Notes: a model not told the origin generated them from the letters alone. A stretch of DNA of 64,000 nucleotides from Paenibacillus sp. GM2 (GCF_900069005.2 NZ_LN831278.1:588235-652234); one strand, 5' to 3'. Shown: positions 1 through 9,370, counted from the stretch's first letter. Program-made: numbers and translations.

Positions 1-1149
1 TTCCTGGCGGCGTGCCGGGGCCATGATATTGTGCTCACGACATATCAATTGACCGGCAGGGATGCTAAAGAGATGAGGGAGGTATCCTGGAGCTCGATCG
101 TGCTGGATGAAGCCCAATATATTAAAAATTTCGGTACGAAGCAGGCTCAGAGCGTCATGAAGCTCGATTCAGGGCATAAGATCGCCATGACGGGGACTCC
201 GGTGGAGAATCGGCTGAGTGAGCTGTGGTCGATCTTCCAGTTCCTAAACCCGGGATATCTCGGTTCAAATGCCTCGTTCCGTTCTCGCTTCACAAGCAAT
301 GGAGAGCGGCAAAATGCCGAACTGGGCAAACTTCGGAAGCTGATAGCCCCTTTCCTGCTGCGTCGCCTCAAGAGCGACCCGGACATCCGCAAGGATCTGC
401 CAGAGAAGATCGAGCTGAAATCGTATTGCAGTCTGACTGTGGAACAGGCCAGATTATATCAAGCGGTCACCGATGGCTTGCTGGAGCGAATCTCCGGCAG
501 CGAGGGGATCGCCCGGAAGGGGATTGTACTCTCATCTTTGACACAGCTGAAGCAGATTTGCGATCACCCGCATCTGGCCGGGGCCCGCATCAAGGGAGCA
601 ATGACCCGCGCGGAACGGTCCGGGAAGCTGGATCGACTGTTCGAACTGCTTGATCTTATTCTGGACAATAAAGAATCGGCCCTGATTTTCACGCAATATG
701 TACAAATGGGAGATTTGCTGCAGGAGCAGCTACTGGCGAGATACGGAGAAAAGCCGTTTTTTCTGCACGGTAGCGTTGCCAAGCAGGATCGCGATCAGAT
801 GGTGCATGATTTTCAGGAAGGGCAGGGCTCCTCGTTGTTTGTGCTCTCGCTGAAGGCGGGCGGAGTTGGCCTCAATCTAACGCGGGCGAATCATGTTATC
901 CACTATGATCGCTGGTGGAATCCTGCTGTCGAGAATCAGGCGACGGATCGTGTATTCCGCATTGGCCAGCAGAAGAATGTAGAGGTTCATAAGCTGATAT
1001 GCCAAGGGACGCTGGAGGAGCGGATCGATGAGCTGATCGAGCGAAAGAAAGCCCTCTCGGAGCAGGTTGTAGGTTCCGGCGAGCATTGGTTGACGGAAAT
1101 GTCGAATGAGGAGCTGCAAAATCTGATCGCCCTGCAGGGCTGGTCTTAA
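1..1149 (+). CDS. SNF2-family helicase, C-terminal part (5' end outside window)
   Basis: The reading frame is open from base 1, so this is the 3' portion of a larger gene. It encodes a SWI2/SNF2-type ATP-dependent DNA translocase. Motif II is seen as DEAQ, followed by motif III MTGTPVENR, and the second RecA-like lobe carries GGVGLNL (motif V) and QATDRVFRIGQ (motif VI). The C terminus is helical and ends in LIALQGWS. The order of motifs and the tight TAATG overlap with the next gene suggest the YwqA-like bacterial SNF2 group, often paired with SWIM-finger proteins. Family assignment is firm; the cellular role is not known from the sequence. Confidence 0.93.
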   Translation, partial: FLAACRGHDIVLTTYQLTGRDAKEMREVSWSSIVLDEAQYIKNFGTKQAQSVMKLDSGHKIAMTGTPVENRLSELWSIFQFLNPGYLGSNASFRSRFTSNGERQNAELGKLRKLIAPFLLRRLKSDPDIRKDLPEKIELKSYCSLTVEQARLYQAVTDGLLERISGSEGIARKGIVLSSLTQLKQICDHPHLAGARIKGAMTRAERSGKLDRLFELLDLILDNKESALIFTQYVQMGDLLQEQLLARYGEKPFFLHGSVAKQDRDQMVHDFQEGQGSSLFVLSLKAGGVGLNLTRANHVIHYDRWWNPAVENQATDRVFRIGQQKNVEVHKLICQGTLEERIDELIERKKALSEQVVGSGEHWLTEMSNEELQNLIALQGWS

Positions 1150-1952
1150 TGGGGGAACCCGTGATGAAGAAAAGTGTAGCGAGCATTAGAGATGAAAATA
1201 TAGAATTTCAGTGGACGGCTGCAGGCTTTCGAATGACATTTCTATTCCAAGAGCCCGAACCGCACCACTGGGTCGTCCAGCTGCCTCGGGAGCCGATTGA
1301 AGAGGCCAGCGGCCGGCTGATTGAGCATTTGAAGCGGGATTCCCTTCAGCTTGCTGCTCTTGGCGAGCATGGGGGCGAGGCCATCTCCGATCTGCTGCGT
1401 ATGCCTTATGCGGAGGAGAGGGAACCTCAACGTCCACTGAGCGCAATGGTGAGCCAGTCTGATTGCCCTTGCGGGCAAATCGGCTGCAATCATATTCAAG
1501 AGGCCTTGAAGACTGCAGAAGGCTCCTGGAGGGCTGCCTCGGCGATAGATAGGTTAGCTTGGCTCGGCTGGACGGCAGAGTCCTTATTGGATGCTGTACT
1601 GGACTGCTGGTCGAGCAGTTTGGGCGGAAAGGATGCGGAGGCCGAGCTGAAGCGCTTTGCTGCCCGTCTGGATACACCTGCGTATCGAAGCAAGGAAGGC
1701 GAAGCGAATCTTGCAGAATGGCTGGCAGAGATGGCTCATAACGGCCATCTGCATCAGCCCGGACCTGAGCTTCATGATGTAGAGGTCAGCTTGACCCCGC
1801 TGCGGTTGGCCTCGCAGGCTACCGTGGTACAGCCCTGGATAAAGCTTCTTCCCGGCGTTCCAGGTGTCGCGGAGGGCTTATCGCTTGTGATAGAGCAAGC
1901 GAGCAGGAATGCGGAGCGGCTTGCCAAGCCTCTCCGGGCCAGCAAGTCTTAA
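1149..1952 (+). CDS. Small SWIM-motif protein linked to SNF2 helicase
   Basis: The start codon overlaps the helicase stop (TAATG), so the two are translationally coupled. An alternative ATG lies 15 bases downstream (MKKSV). The 267-aa product has one recognisable element: C106-x-C108-x4-C113-x-H115, which fits the SWIM zinc-binding pattern CxCxnCxH. The rest is acidic and helical with no known catalytic motif. SWIM proteins neighbouring bacterial SNF2 helicases (B. subtilis YwqB next to YwqA) are known, but those are usually much longer. A DNA- or protein-binding partner of the helicase is inferred from context. Confidence 0.7.
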   Translation: MGEPVMKKSVASIRDENIEFQWTAAGFRMTFLFQEPEPHHWVVQLPREPIEEASGRLIEHLKRDSLQLAALGEHGGEAISDLLRMPYAEEREPQRPLSAMVSQSDCPCGQIGCNHIQEALKTAEGSWRAASAIDRLAWLGWTAESLLDAVLDCWSSSLGGKDAEAELKRFAARLDTPAYRSKEGEANLAEWLAEMAHNGHLHQPGPELHDVEVSLTPLRLASQATVVQPWIKLLPGVPGVAEGLSLVIEQASRNAERLAKPLRASKS

Positions 1953-2186
1953 AGATTGGCCTAGTCACAGGAATCTCGGAACGCCAAACAGCTGCAGGGA
2001 GCGCTTATGCCCCTTGCAGCTGTTTTTATTGATGTCAAGCTAACGAAACGGATTTTGCAGCTAAGTCAGCAGTTTAGGGGGATTCGAATGCTCCGGATCG
2101 GAGCTGGAGCTGCCCATGATTTCCTTGCGCAGCCCGCACATTTTCTTGTCCAGGGCATCGGCGGCTTTGGCCGCCTCGGTAAGCTC

Positions 2187-2738
2187 TTATACAACATGAT
2201 AAGGAACCTGCTTCTCATACTTGTAGTAGAGAATATGCTCCATGCTGGCCCAGAAATCCATAGCGAGCGTTCGCATCTGAATCTCGACCTTCATCCAGCG
2301 CTGTCCCTCCAGGAGAGTAAGCGGCACAGCCACGATCAGATGCAAGCTCTGATAGCCATTGGGTTTAGGGTGCTCAATATAGTCCTTAATCTCCAGAATC
2401 GAGAGGTCTTCCCTTTGCTTGAGATGCTCCAGCAGACTGTAAATATCCTGAACGAAGGAGAAGACGATACGCATTCCGGCGATATCGTGAATTTTGTTCA
2501 CCATGTTGTCGACTGTAATATCGTATCCTTTGCGCTGCAGCTTGCCCATAATGCTCTTCGGTTCTTTAATTCGCGTTTTTATATGCTCGATCGGGCTGTA
2601 TCCGTTCTCGATTTTCCATTCGGTCTGAATAAGCTTGATCTTATTCTTCAATTCATCCAGTGCAAGCTGATAAAGTATAGGGAGCTTCTTCCATTCCTCG
2701 AATTTACGCAGATCATCTTCATCGATTTCCCAATACAA
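2187..2738 (-). CDS. Small alarmone synthetase (RelP/RelQ type), truncated by in-frame stop
   Basis: The product resembles the single-domain (p)ppGpp synthetases YjbM/YwaC, which transfer pyrophosphate from ATP to GDP or GTP. Diagnostic stretches include HDIAGMRIV, HPKPNGYQSLHLIV, VEIQMRT and AMDFWASMEH. Two oddities are visible. First, the frame stops with TAA after VPYHVV but stays open for 41 more codons (ELTEAAKAADALDKKM and on) to a TAG at 2061-2063; that stretch matches the normal C-terminal helix of the family. Second, the TTG at 2738 has no good ribosome site, while an AGGAG at 2808-2812 lies 9 bases before an in-frame CTG at 2798, adding 20 codons. The gene may be a decaying or truncated allele; catalytic residues are intact. 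Confidence 0.8.
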   Translation of the reverse strand: MYWEIDEDDLRKFEEWKKLPILYQLALDELKNKIKLIQTEWKIENGYSPIEHIKTRIKEPKSIMGKLQRKGYDITVDNMVNKIHDIAGMRIVFSFVQDIYSLLEHLKQREDLSILEIKDYIEHPKPNGYQSLHLIVAVPLTLLEGQRWMKVEIQMRTLAMDFWASMEHILYYKYEKQVPYHVV

Positions 2739-2798
2739 TTCCTTCAGGTTAAATTTCTGCAGGACACTTTGATTATCTTTACTGTTAGGCTTGTTCAG

Positions 2799-3190
2799 GG
2801 TAATCTACTCCTATATTTTTAAATTCTCTTGCCTCTTCCGTTCTTTCTTAAGTACATATTCAAAATGGTCGATTTTCAACACCAGGGCTTATGTTTCCAA
2901 CATGCGTTCCTAGTAAACGGTTCAGTTGAATAAAGCCAGGGCATGAGAAGCGGGCTTTTTGAATAACCTTCATAAGTCAGGCTTATCTATAATATATCGA
3001 TCGTATTGTCTTGGTGCCGGATCATAACACAGGTAATATAGACTTACTTTTATTGTAACTTGAATAACTTGTCAAAATCAAAACAAGACTTAGGTACAGT
3101 TTTCACCGCGGAGAAAAATCTGTTATGATGTTTTCATAATTAATGGGCAGCTTAGTGCTTCAGAAAGTAGTGTAGGGAGGTAATGGAATT
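2799..3190. other. Non-coding gap with probable promoter for the zinc-ribbon gene
   Basis: No convincing gene is seen in these 390 bases. A stem AAAGCC/GGGCTTT with a short T run lies at about 2934-2962. A plausible sigma-A promoter precedes the next gene: TTTTCA at 3100-3105 and TATGAT at 3124-3129, 18 bases apart. The first part of the gap is the leader of the minus-strand alarmone synthetase. Confidence 0.4.
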
Positions 3191-3991
3191 ATGAATTTCT
3201 TCAGAAAAATAAAGGATAGTGCTGGGAAGATGTCCGATCGGGCACAAAATGTTGTAGAGATCGGACGTTTGAATACACAAATTTCAAATATTGAACGTGA
3301 AATGGGACTGTATTATCAAAAAATGGGTGAGGTTTTCTACGAAGGATATCGTATCAAGGATATGTCAGAGGCTGAGAAAGAGATGCTGGAACTGGCTAAA
3401 ACCTGCGATCTGTTGGTAGAAGAGCGGGACGAAATTCGTCTGAAGATCGCCGAGCTGAAGAATGAGCGGCTATGCGGAGCCTGCAGCAAGAGCATCGCTC
3501 AGGATGCGCTGTTCTGTCCTTATTGCGGGAGCAAGCTGGAGAAGAGCAGCGGTCAGATTGCGGATCGCAATCCAGGCGGGCTGAAGGATCTTCAAGCGGA
3601 GGAGAGCGCGGTTTCCGATGAGACGATGGTCTATAAGCCGCAGATACTTGAGGATTTGCCTTTGAAATCGGTTCTTGAGCAGGATGAGGACAGCGATGAG
3701 CTCGATGAGCGCCGCAAGCAGCAGCTAGAGCGCGAACGGGAGCGCCAGGAAGAACTGGATCGCCGGATTCGTACCTGGAAGGAGAACGTTGGTAAGCCGG
3801 ATGATAGTAACTCGTATGCCGATAAGAGCTATAGAGACCTGCCCAATCCGGACAGATCAGCTTCCGCAGAAATTGATGCGAGAAAATCCGAATCCGATCC
3901 GGAGGGGCAAACGGTAAAGTGCCAAATATGTTCCTCGGTGCTGGTCAAAGGAACGAAGTGGTGTCCGCATTGCGGTTCGGAGCAACTATAG
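3191..3991 (+). CDS. Zinc-ribbon protein with coiled-coil region
   Basis: The ATG at 3191 follows a good GGGAGG site. The 266-aa soluble protein begins with a helical segment (residues 1-90) predicted to be coiled coil. It carries two zinc ribbons: CGACSKS with CPYCGSK at about 95-115, and CQICSSV with CPHCGSE near the C terminus. Between them is a long charged linker rich in R, E and D (RRKQQLERERERQEELDRR). Such proteins are common in Bacillales and usually unnamed. No enzyme motif is visible, so the function is unknown; the ribbons suggest metal-dependent protein or nucleic-acid contacts. Confidence 0.8.
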   Translation: MNFFRKIKDSAGKMSDRAQNVVEIGRLNTQISNIEREMGLYYQKMGEVFYEGYRIKDMSEAEKEMLELAKTCDLLVEERDEIRLKIAELKNERLCGACSKSIAQDALFCPYCGSKLEKSSGQIADRNPGGLKDLQAEESAVSDETMVYKPQILEDLPLKSVLEQDEDSDELDERRKQQLERERERQEELDRRIRTWKENVGKPDDSNSYADKSYRDLPNPDRSASAEIDARKSESDPEGQTVKCQICSSVLVKGTKWCPHCGSEQL

Positions 3992-4030
3992 CAAGGGAAC
4001 GAAGAATGTCACTAAGTTGTAATAAATAAT

Positions 4031-4071
4031 GCCTTACTAGTAGGTGAATCTCACGTAGTAAGTAGTAAGGC
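4031..4071 (+). terminator. Hairpin after zinc-ribbon gene
   Basis: GCCTTACTA at 4031-4039 pairs perfectly with TAGTAAGGC at 4063-4071, and a smaller GTGA/TCAC stem sits inside it. A T5 run follows at 4076-4080. It may act as a first terminator in tandem with the next hairpin. Confidence 0.45.
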
Positions 4072-4086
4072 AACGGTTTTTCCTTT

Positions 4087-4132
4087 GGGCACGGAATGGT
4101 CGGGAAACCCTGGCCATGCCTCGTGCCTTTTT
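4087..4132 (+). terminator. Rho-independent terminator upstream of 4203 gene
   Basis: A long stem begins GGGCACG and closes with CGTGCC, with an inner GGGAAACCC hairpin and a T5 run at 4128-4132. It lies between the zinc-ribbon gene and the small gene at 4203, so it ends the former or attenuates the latter. Confidence 0.6.
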
Positions 4133-4202
4133 CTATGAGTGAATGGCGCCCGATGGACAGGGGAATGCTGAAAAACAAGAGTACATTAGGGAGATGAGTT
4201 TC

Positions 4203-4511
4203 ATGGAATGTATTGTTCATTTTGACGTACATCACAAGGATGGTATTAAGCCTCTGAGAGGATTGATTTTCCTTCAGGAAGACAGAAAGATTCCGACGGA
4301 GAGAGATCTGCTGCAGATGTTTGAAGATATGGGATATAAGCTTAAAATGGATGACCGCGATAAAATGATATTTGTTTCCACCGAGTCAGGCAGCGATTAT
4401 GACTGGATTCGGGTGCGTGAGCTGGATACAGGAGAGAAGACCTATAAAGAGGACGGCGAGCTTAGAAGTGTGCTCAGTAATCTGATGCCGCAAGATTTCA
4501 GACCTATTTAA
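4203..4511 (+). CDS. Small conserved-looking protein of unknown function
   Basis: The frame is open from 4143, but the ATG at 4203 has an AGGGAG ribosome site 9 bases upstream, giving a 102-aa product starting MECIVHFDVHHKDG. The protein is acidic, has no signal peptide or membrane segment, and alternates strands and helices in a way expected of a small globular domain. I do not recognise the family. It stands alone behind a terminator-like hairpin and upstream of the xpt promoter. Confidence 0.65.
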   Translation: MECIVHFDVHHKDGIKPLRGLIFLQEDRKIPTERDLLQMFEDMGYKLKMDDRDKMIFVSTESGSDYDWIRVRELDTGEKTYKEDGELRSVLSNLMPQDFRPI

Positions 4512-4711
4512 GGCTTTAAGTTCAAAAAGTCCATTTATGATCAGAAAAACAGGATTGAGGCCGGATTCAAGGCTGAGCGAGCGTGATGCATAAGGCTGGT
4601 TTCGCCCCGGGTATTGTTGCAGGATCAGAATTGAAAATCGAAGTGAAAATTGCAGCAATTTGAAAAAAATTCATTAAAGGCACGAAATACCTCTTTATTT
4701 CCTCGCATAGT

Positions 4712-4741
4712 TTGCGTTATACTTCAAACATTGTGTATAAT
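4712..4741 (+). promoter_or_regulatory. Sigma-A promoter for the xpt riboswitch transcript
   Basis: TTGCGT at 4712-4717 and TATAAT at 4736-4741 are 18 bases apart and sit about 20 bases before the riboswitch aptamer, as expected for a purine-salvage leader. Confidence 0.65.
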
Positions 4742-4759
4742 GTCGTTTTTTCATAGATT

Positions 4760-4831
4760 TTCTCGTATAAGTGCAGGGATCGGCCTGCATGTCTCTACCT
4801 GATCACCGGAAATGATCGGACTACGGGAGAA
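4760..4831 (+). ncRNA. Guanine-class purine riboswitch
   Basis: The three-way junction can be traced by eye. P1 pairs TTCTCGTA (4760-4767) with TACGGGAGAA (4822-4831). P2 is GCAGG/CCTGC with the loop GATCGG. P3 pairs CTGATCA with TGATCGG around CCGGAAA. The conserved TCTCTACC joint and the ACTACGGG ending are present. The specificity base in the GGACTA segment is C, which in this family reads guanine or hypoxanthine rather than adenine. The expression platform (about 4825-4930) has a GTCTGAG/CTCAGAC hairpin at 4850-4870, but I see no clean U-tract terminator, so the mechanism is not settled. Confidence 0.93.
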
Positions 4832-4930
4832 GGCTCTATACCGGATTTTGTCTGAGGGCAAGGCTCAGACAAGGTTCTCTTCGGTGTCAGGGCGTTTTCT
4901 TCGTGGGTTCATTTTCCTGTTGGGGAGTGA

Positions 4931-5608
<678 letters not shown>

Positions 5609-5665
5609 GGATAAGTCTGGCTGTCTGATAAGAAGCAGCCATCATATAAACCTATAAATATAAAT

Positions 5666-5710
5666 GAGGCGTTCAATGGATTTGGTTTTCAGCACCAAAT
5701 GAACTGCCTC
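5666..5710 (+). other. Stem-loop between xpt and pbuX
   Basis: GAGGC (5666-5670) pairs with GCCTC (5706-5710), TTCA with TGAA, and an inner ATTTGG/CCAAAT stem closes the structure. No U tract follows. It may tune the relative expression of pbuX or stabilise the xpt message. Confidence 0.45.
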
Positions 5711-5745
5711 TATAAGTTGAGCCTGGGGAGGAACTAGTAAAAATC

Positions 5746-7095
5746 ATGGAACACCACGAACGCATTTTTCAAAGAAACAGACATCCTTTCAAGACGTTTT
5801 CTTTGGGGATTCAGCATGTATTGGCTATGTATGCCGGAGCGGTTCTCGTACCGTTGATTGTAGGCGGAGCGCTGGAATTTAGTCATGAGCAATTAACTTA
5901 CCTGATTTGTATTGATCTGTTGGCTTGCGGTGTAGCGACATTGCTGCAGGTATGGGGTAATCGCTTTTTTGGCATCGGATTGCCGGTCATGCTCGGCTGT
6001 GCTTTCCAGGCGGTGTCGCCGATGATCGCAATCGGGCAGAGCGATGGCTTGGGCGTATCAGCAATCTATGGGGCGATTATTGCCTCCGGCCTATTCATTT
6101 TTCTGTTTTCCGGCTTATTCGGCAAGCTGATTGCGTTCTTCCCTCCGGTCGTGACCGGTTCGGTGGTGACCATTATCGGGGTCACCTTGATACCGGTTGC
6201 ACTTACCGACCTGGGCGGAGGAGATGCGGCAAGTCCGGATTTCGGCAGTCCGCTTAACCTGGCCCTCGGGTTCGGAGTATTTATTTTTATTATTCTGCTG
6301 AATCGATTTACAACAGGGTTCCTGCGTTCCATCTCTGTATTGGTCGGCTTGATTGCCGGTACTATTATCGCCGGATGGTTTGGTGCGGTCGATTATGCAC
6401 CGCTTAAAGAGGCGAGCTGGTTCCATATGGTACAGCCTTTCTATTTTGGACGTCCAACCTTCCACGTCTCGGCGATATTAACCATGATCCTGGTATCGAT
6501 CGTCAGTGTTGCTGAATCGACAGGCGTGTTCATGGCATTGGGCAAAATCGTGGATAAGGACATCAAGTCCGAGGATCTGACCAAGGGCTACCGCGCAGAA
6601 GGCTTGGCGATCATGCTGGGGGGTATATTTAATTCCTTCCCATATACCACCTATTCGCAGAACGTTGGCCTGATCCAGATGAGCCGGGTTAAGACGCGTG
6701 ATGTCATCGTGGTAGCCGGAGGCCTGCTGATTCTGCTCGGCTTCGTGCCGAAGATCGCAGCCCTAACTCAGCTTGTACCGAGTTCGGTACTGGGTGGAGC
6801 GATGATCGCCTTGTTTGGCATGGTGCTCTCCTCGGGCATCCGCATGCTGGGGGATCAGGTCGATCTGAACCGGCATGAGAACTTGCTGATCATCGCGTGT
6901 TCCGTAGGCATGGGCCTTGGTGTCAGCGTGGTGCCAGGTCTTTTCGAGAGTCTTCCCGCTTGGCTGCGTATTCTGGTTGACAACGGTATTGTCGCTGGTA
7001 GTGTGACAGCCATAATTATGAACCTGCTCTTTAATGGCCTGAACGGGCATAAACATAAGGCAGCGTCTAGCCAGACGGAAGCAGAGACGAACTAG
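5746..7095 (+). CDS. pbuX: Xanthine permease
   Basis: This is a nucleobase:cation symporter-2 (NCS2/UraA) family transporter of 449 aa with 12 or more hydrophobic segments. The motif region SVAESTGVFMALGKIVDKDIK (split here over residues about 260-280) and FNSFPYTTYSQNVGL are diagnostic of the xanthine/uric-acid branch. It lies 137 bases after xpt and shares the purine riboswitch leader, so import and salvage of xanthine are co-regulated. A uric-acid permease would be the main alternative; xpt linkage favours xanthine. Confidence 0.94.
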   Translation: MEHHERIFQRNRHPFKTFSLGIQHVLAMYAGAVLVPLIVGGALEFSHEQLTYLICIDLLACGVATLLQVWGNRFFGIGLPVMLGCAFQAVSPMIAIGQSDGLGVSAIYGAIIASGLFIFLFSGLFGKLIAFFPPVVTGSVVTIIGVTLIPVALTDLGGGDAASPDFGSPLNLALGFGVFIFIILLNRFTTGFLRSISVLVGLIAGTIIAGWFGAVDYAPLKEASWFHMVQPFYFGRPTFHVSAILTMILVSIVSVAESTGVFMALGKIVDKDIKSEDLTKGYRAEGLAIMLGGIFNSFPYTTYSQNVGLIQMSRVKTRDVIVVAGGLLILLGFVPKIAALTQLVPSSVLGGAMIALFGMVLSSGIRMLGDQVDLNRHENLLIIACSVGMGLGVSVVPGLFESLPAWLRILVDNGIVAGSVTAIIMNLLFNGLNGHKHKAASSQTEAETN

Positions 7096-7145
7096 CTACA
7101 GGCTTAACTGCCTCATCCATATGGTTATGAAAGAACAGGCGGTTT

Positions 7146-7484
7146 CTACATCCGGTTCAGCTGGCGCTCTGCGAGCTCACCGATCCAAGGGAGCTTAAGC
7201 CATTTTCCTTGCAGGGCAGTGAACATCAGGATGATCCACAGAAAGACGCCGAGCAATGTCAGAAGCAAGTTAACGACAAGCCCGATAAATGGGATAAATC
7301 CGGTTACGGCATGGGCAATCATGATTCCTGCGAAGAGCATAACCGATTGCAGCGCGTGGAAGAGAACAAATCTGCTTCTGCGCTCGATAACGAGAAATAC
7401 AACGCCGCCGACAAAAGCGAATAAATAGCAGAGAAACCCGGCTATGTTCTCGTACAGTCCGGTAGATGATTTGAACGGGGACAT
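7146..7484 (-). CDS. DUF4870/Tic20-like small membrane protein
   Basis: The 112-aa protein has about three membrane segments (LCYLFAFVGGVVFLVIE, VMLFAGIMIAHAVTGFIPF and LLLTLLGVFLWIILMFTA). The phrase FVLFHALQS between the first two is characteristic of the DUF4870 family. It is convergent with pbuX. The family has no assigned biochemical function. The start ATG at 7484 follows an AAGGAAGG stretch on the minus strand. Confidence 0.8.
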   Translation of the reverse strand: MSPFKSSTGLYENIAGFLCYLFAFVGGVVFLVIERRSRFVLFHALQSVMLFAGIMIAHAVTGFIPFIGLVVNLLLTLLGVFLWIILMFTALQGKWLKLPWIGELAERQLNRM

Positions 7485-7632
7485 AGAAAAGCACCTTCCT
7501 TCCCAAGAGCTAGCAGGGAAGTTAGGCGCTGATCGTAAAATGCTTCGCTGTCATTTCCCGACCTGACTGTCCCTGTCTCAATAAAATGTATGACGAGCCT
7601 GGGGTGGACAGAACCTTGATTCGGACGGGCGA

Positions 7633-8817
7633 TTACAAAATGACAGAGTATTCCTCCTGGCGGATGGTGATATCGTGCCAGAAATTTAATATATCGTCTA
7701 CGATGAGCTCCGCGGCCTTTGGCTTGCGGAGCTCATCTATTTTGCGGCGGACAAGGGACAGCTGATTCTCATCATGCAGCAGAGAGAGAATCTCTGCGGT
7801 GAGTTGTCTGTGGCTGTTCGTGATGCGCGCTATCCCTTTCTCCTGGAGATACTTGGCGTTGTTAAGCTCCTGACCGGGCACCGGGCGATACAGAAACATC
7901 GGCAGGCGGCATTCCATGGCTTCGGCTAGCGTCAGCCCCCCGGGCTTGGTTACGATGCAATCGCTGGCTCTCATCAATGTGGCGACATGAGTGACATAGC
8001 CGTATAAGTATAAATCCGGATGACTGCCCATAGCCGCTCTAAGCCCATTATACAAGCCCGTATTGCGGCCGCATACCACGATGACCTGAATGTTCTCTTC
8101 TCGAAGGAGCCGTTCGCAGATGTTAAGAATATCCTGCATTACCCCGTAAGCGCCGGCCATAAGCAGAACGGTCCTTTTGCCGGAATAGAGGTAGCCTGTA
8201 TCTTTCATGGCGTGGCCGGTGTCGAATATATCCTGAAGCGCGGAATGCTGCATGCCCTCAGAGAAGCTGGAACGGATCGGGATGCCCGTTACCTGGATAT
8301 GCTCAGCGGGAATGCCGCGCGATTCGATTTGCCGCTTCAGATCGTCCGTAGCTACGTAGTAACGATCGACATCGGGATGAATCCAGCGGCCGTGCAGATC
8401 AAAATCGGTAATAATATTAATTAGTGGAATAGATTTCCCGGTCTTCTTGAGCAGTCTGGGCATAGTAAGCTGAGGGAAGGTATGGATAACGATGTCAGGC
8501 TCAAATTGCTCGATAATCTGGTGCAGCTTGCGGATTCCCAAGGAATGGAGCAAGGAATGGAGCGGGTCTCCGGGCTGTAATTCTTTGGTAGAGTTATACA
8601 GCCAGCCATATACAGAGGACAATGACTTATAGCTGTGCATATAGACGAATTTGGTGACCTCATTTAACAAGGGGTGGGACTTGGCCATCAGATCCAGCAG
8701 GATGACTTCACTGATCCCCTTGGCCTGCAAGCAGGCCTCAATGGCTTGAGAGGCGCGATAATGCCCGTCGCCATAGCTGGCAAAGAGAATGATGATTTTA
8801 GGCATTCTTGAGCTCAT
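7633..8817 (-). CDS. MGDG synthase/UgtP-like glycosyltransferase
   Basis: The 394-aa protein belongs to the GT28 group that transfers sugar from UDP-sugar to diacylglycerol or related lipids. The N-terminal domain begins IIILFASYGDGHYRASQAIE, the family's lipid-side signature. The C-terminal nucleotide-sugar domain has TKPGGLTLAEAMECRLPM and a downstream PGQELNNAKYL. The ATG at 8817 has GGAGG nearby upstream on the minus strand. Glycolipid synthesis (lipoteichoic-acid anchor) is likely, and an ltaS gene lies elsewhere in the window, but sugar and acceptor cannot be read from sequence. Confidence 0.85.
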   Translation of the reverse strand: MSSRMPKIIILFASYGDGHYRASQAIEACLQAKGISEVILLDLMAKSHPLLNEVTKFVYMHSYKSLSSVYGWLYNSTKELQPGDPLHSLLHSLGIRKLHQIIEQFEPDIVIHTFPQLTMPRLLKKTGKSIPLINIITDFDLHGRWIHPDVDRYYVATDDLKRQIESRGIPAEHIQVTGIPIRSSFSEGMQHSALQDIFDTGHAMKDTGYLYSGKRTVLLMAGAYGVMQDILNICERLLREENIQVIVVCGRNTGLYNGLRAAMGSHPDLYLYGYVTHVATLMRASDCIVTKPGGLTLAEAMECRLPMFLYRPVPGQELNNAKYLQEKGIARITNSHRQLTAEILSLLHDENQLSLVRRKIDELRKPKAAELIVDDILNFWHDITIRQEEYSVIL

Positions 8818-9370
8818 GGGTTATTTTCCTCCGATCCAAGATTGGCATGTTAATAGAGGTAGTTGTGGTGAAAATGGCCTTTTTTTTGGAACACGTATTA
8901 ATAATATGCCGGGCCTGAATATATTTTAACAAGGGACTTACATTATATTAACCTACAATTGTAAAATAAATGAATGATCCACAAAAAAGAGGTTCCTCTA
9001 GCTTTATTTAGTGGGGCGGTTGAAAATGTGAGCCTTGGCTGCGCTGGATTTCGAGCTATAACCGAAATTTTTGAACTTACGCTAAAAATAGGTATTAGGA
9101 AGAAAGCTGAAACATGAAGCTGAATATGTTACAATAGAATAGATAGGAGGTTTTTTCCAAATCATTGCACCGCGTTGATGCTGACGTATACTGCAAGACG
9201 CTTTTTCCACTGTTCTTGATCTGACGAGAATCTCATTGGGGCACACTAATTACAGTGTCTTACGCAAAGGTGGGAGCAAAGAATCTTTATAACTTCATGA
9301 TTTTACAACCGTGCTTTTAGAGTTCTCATGATCGGGGCATTTATTTCAAGCGTTCTGGGAGGGAATTAGT
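8818..9370. other. Divergent non-coding region, long possible leader
   Basis: About 550 bases without a convincing gene separate the glycosyltransferase from the 9371 gene. The left part is AT-rich promoter-like DNA. A -10-like TACAAT at about 9128-9133 would give a leader of about 230 bases. That leader has AAATCAT near 9161 and ATGATTT near 9297 able to close a long stem. I could not match it to 6S, T-box, SRP, RNase P or a known riboswitch. Confidence 0.3.

Noticed and set aside
225-653. Overlapping plus-strand frame of 142 codons in the helicase gene
   Set aside because: Codon pattern and SNF2 motifs belong to the other frame.
2007-2822. Plus-strand 271-codon open frame
   Set aside because: It is antisense to the alarmone synthetase, whose minus-strand product matches a known family; the plus-strand translation is hydrophobic and low-complexity with no ribosome site.
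9160-9350. 6S RNA or T-box leader
   Set aside because: The conserved promoter-like bubble of 6S RNA and the T-box sequence could not be found by eye.
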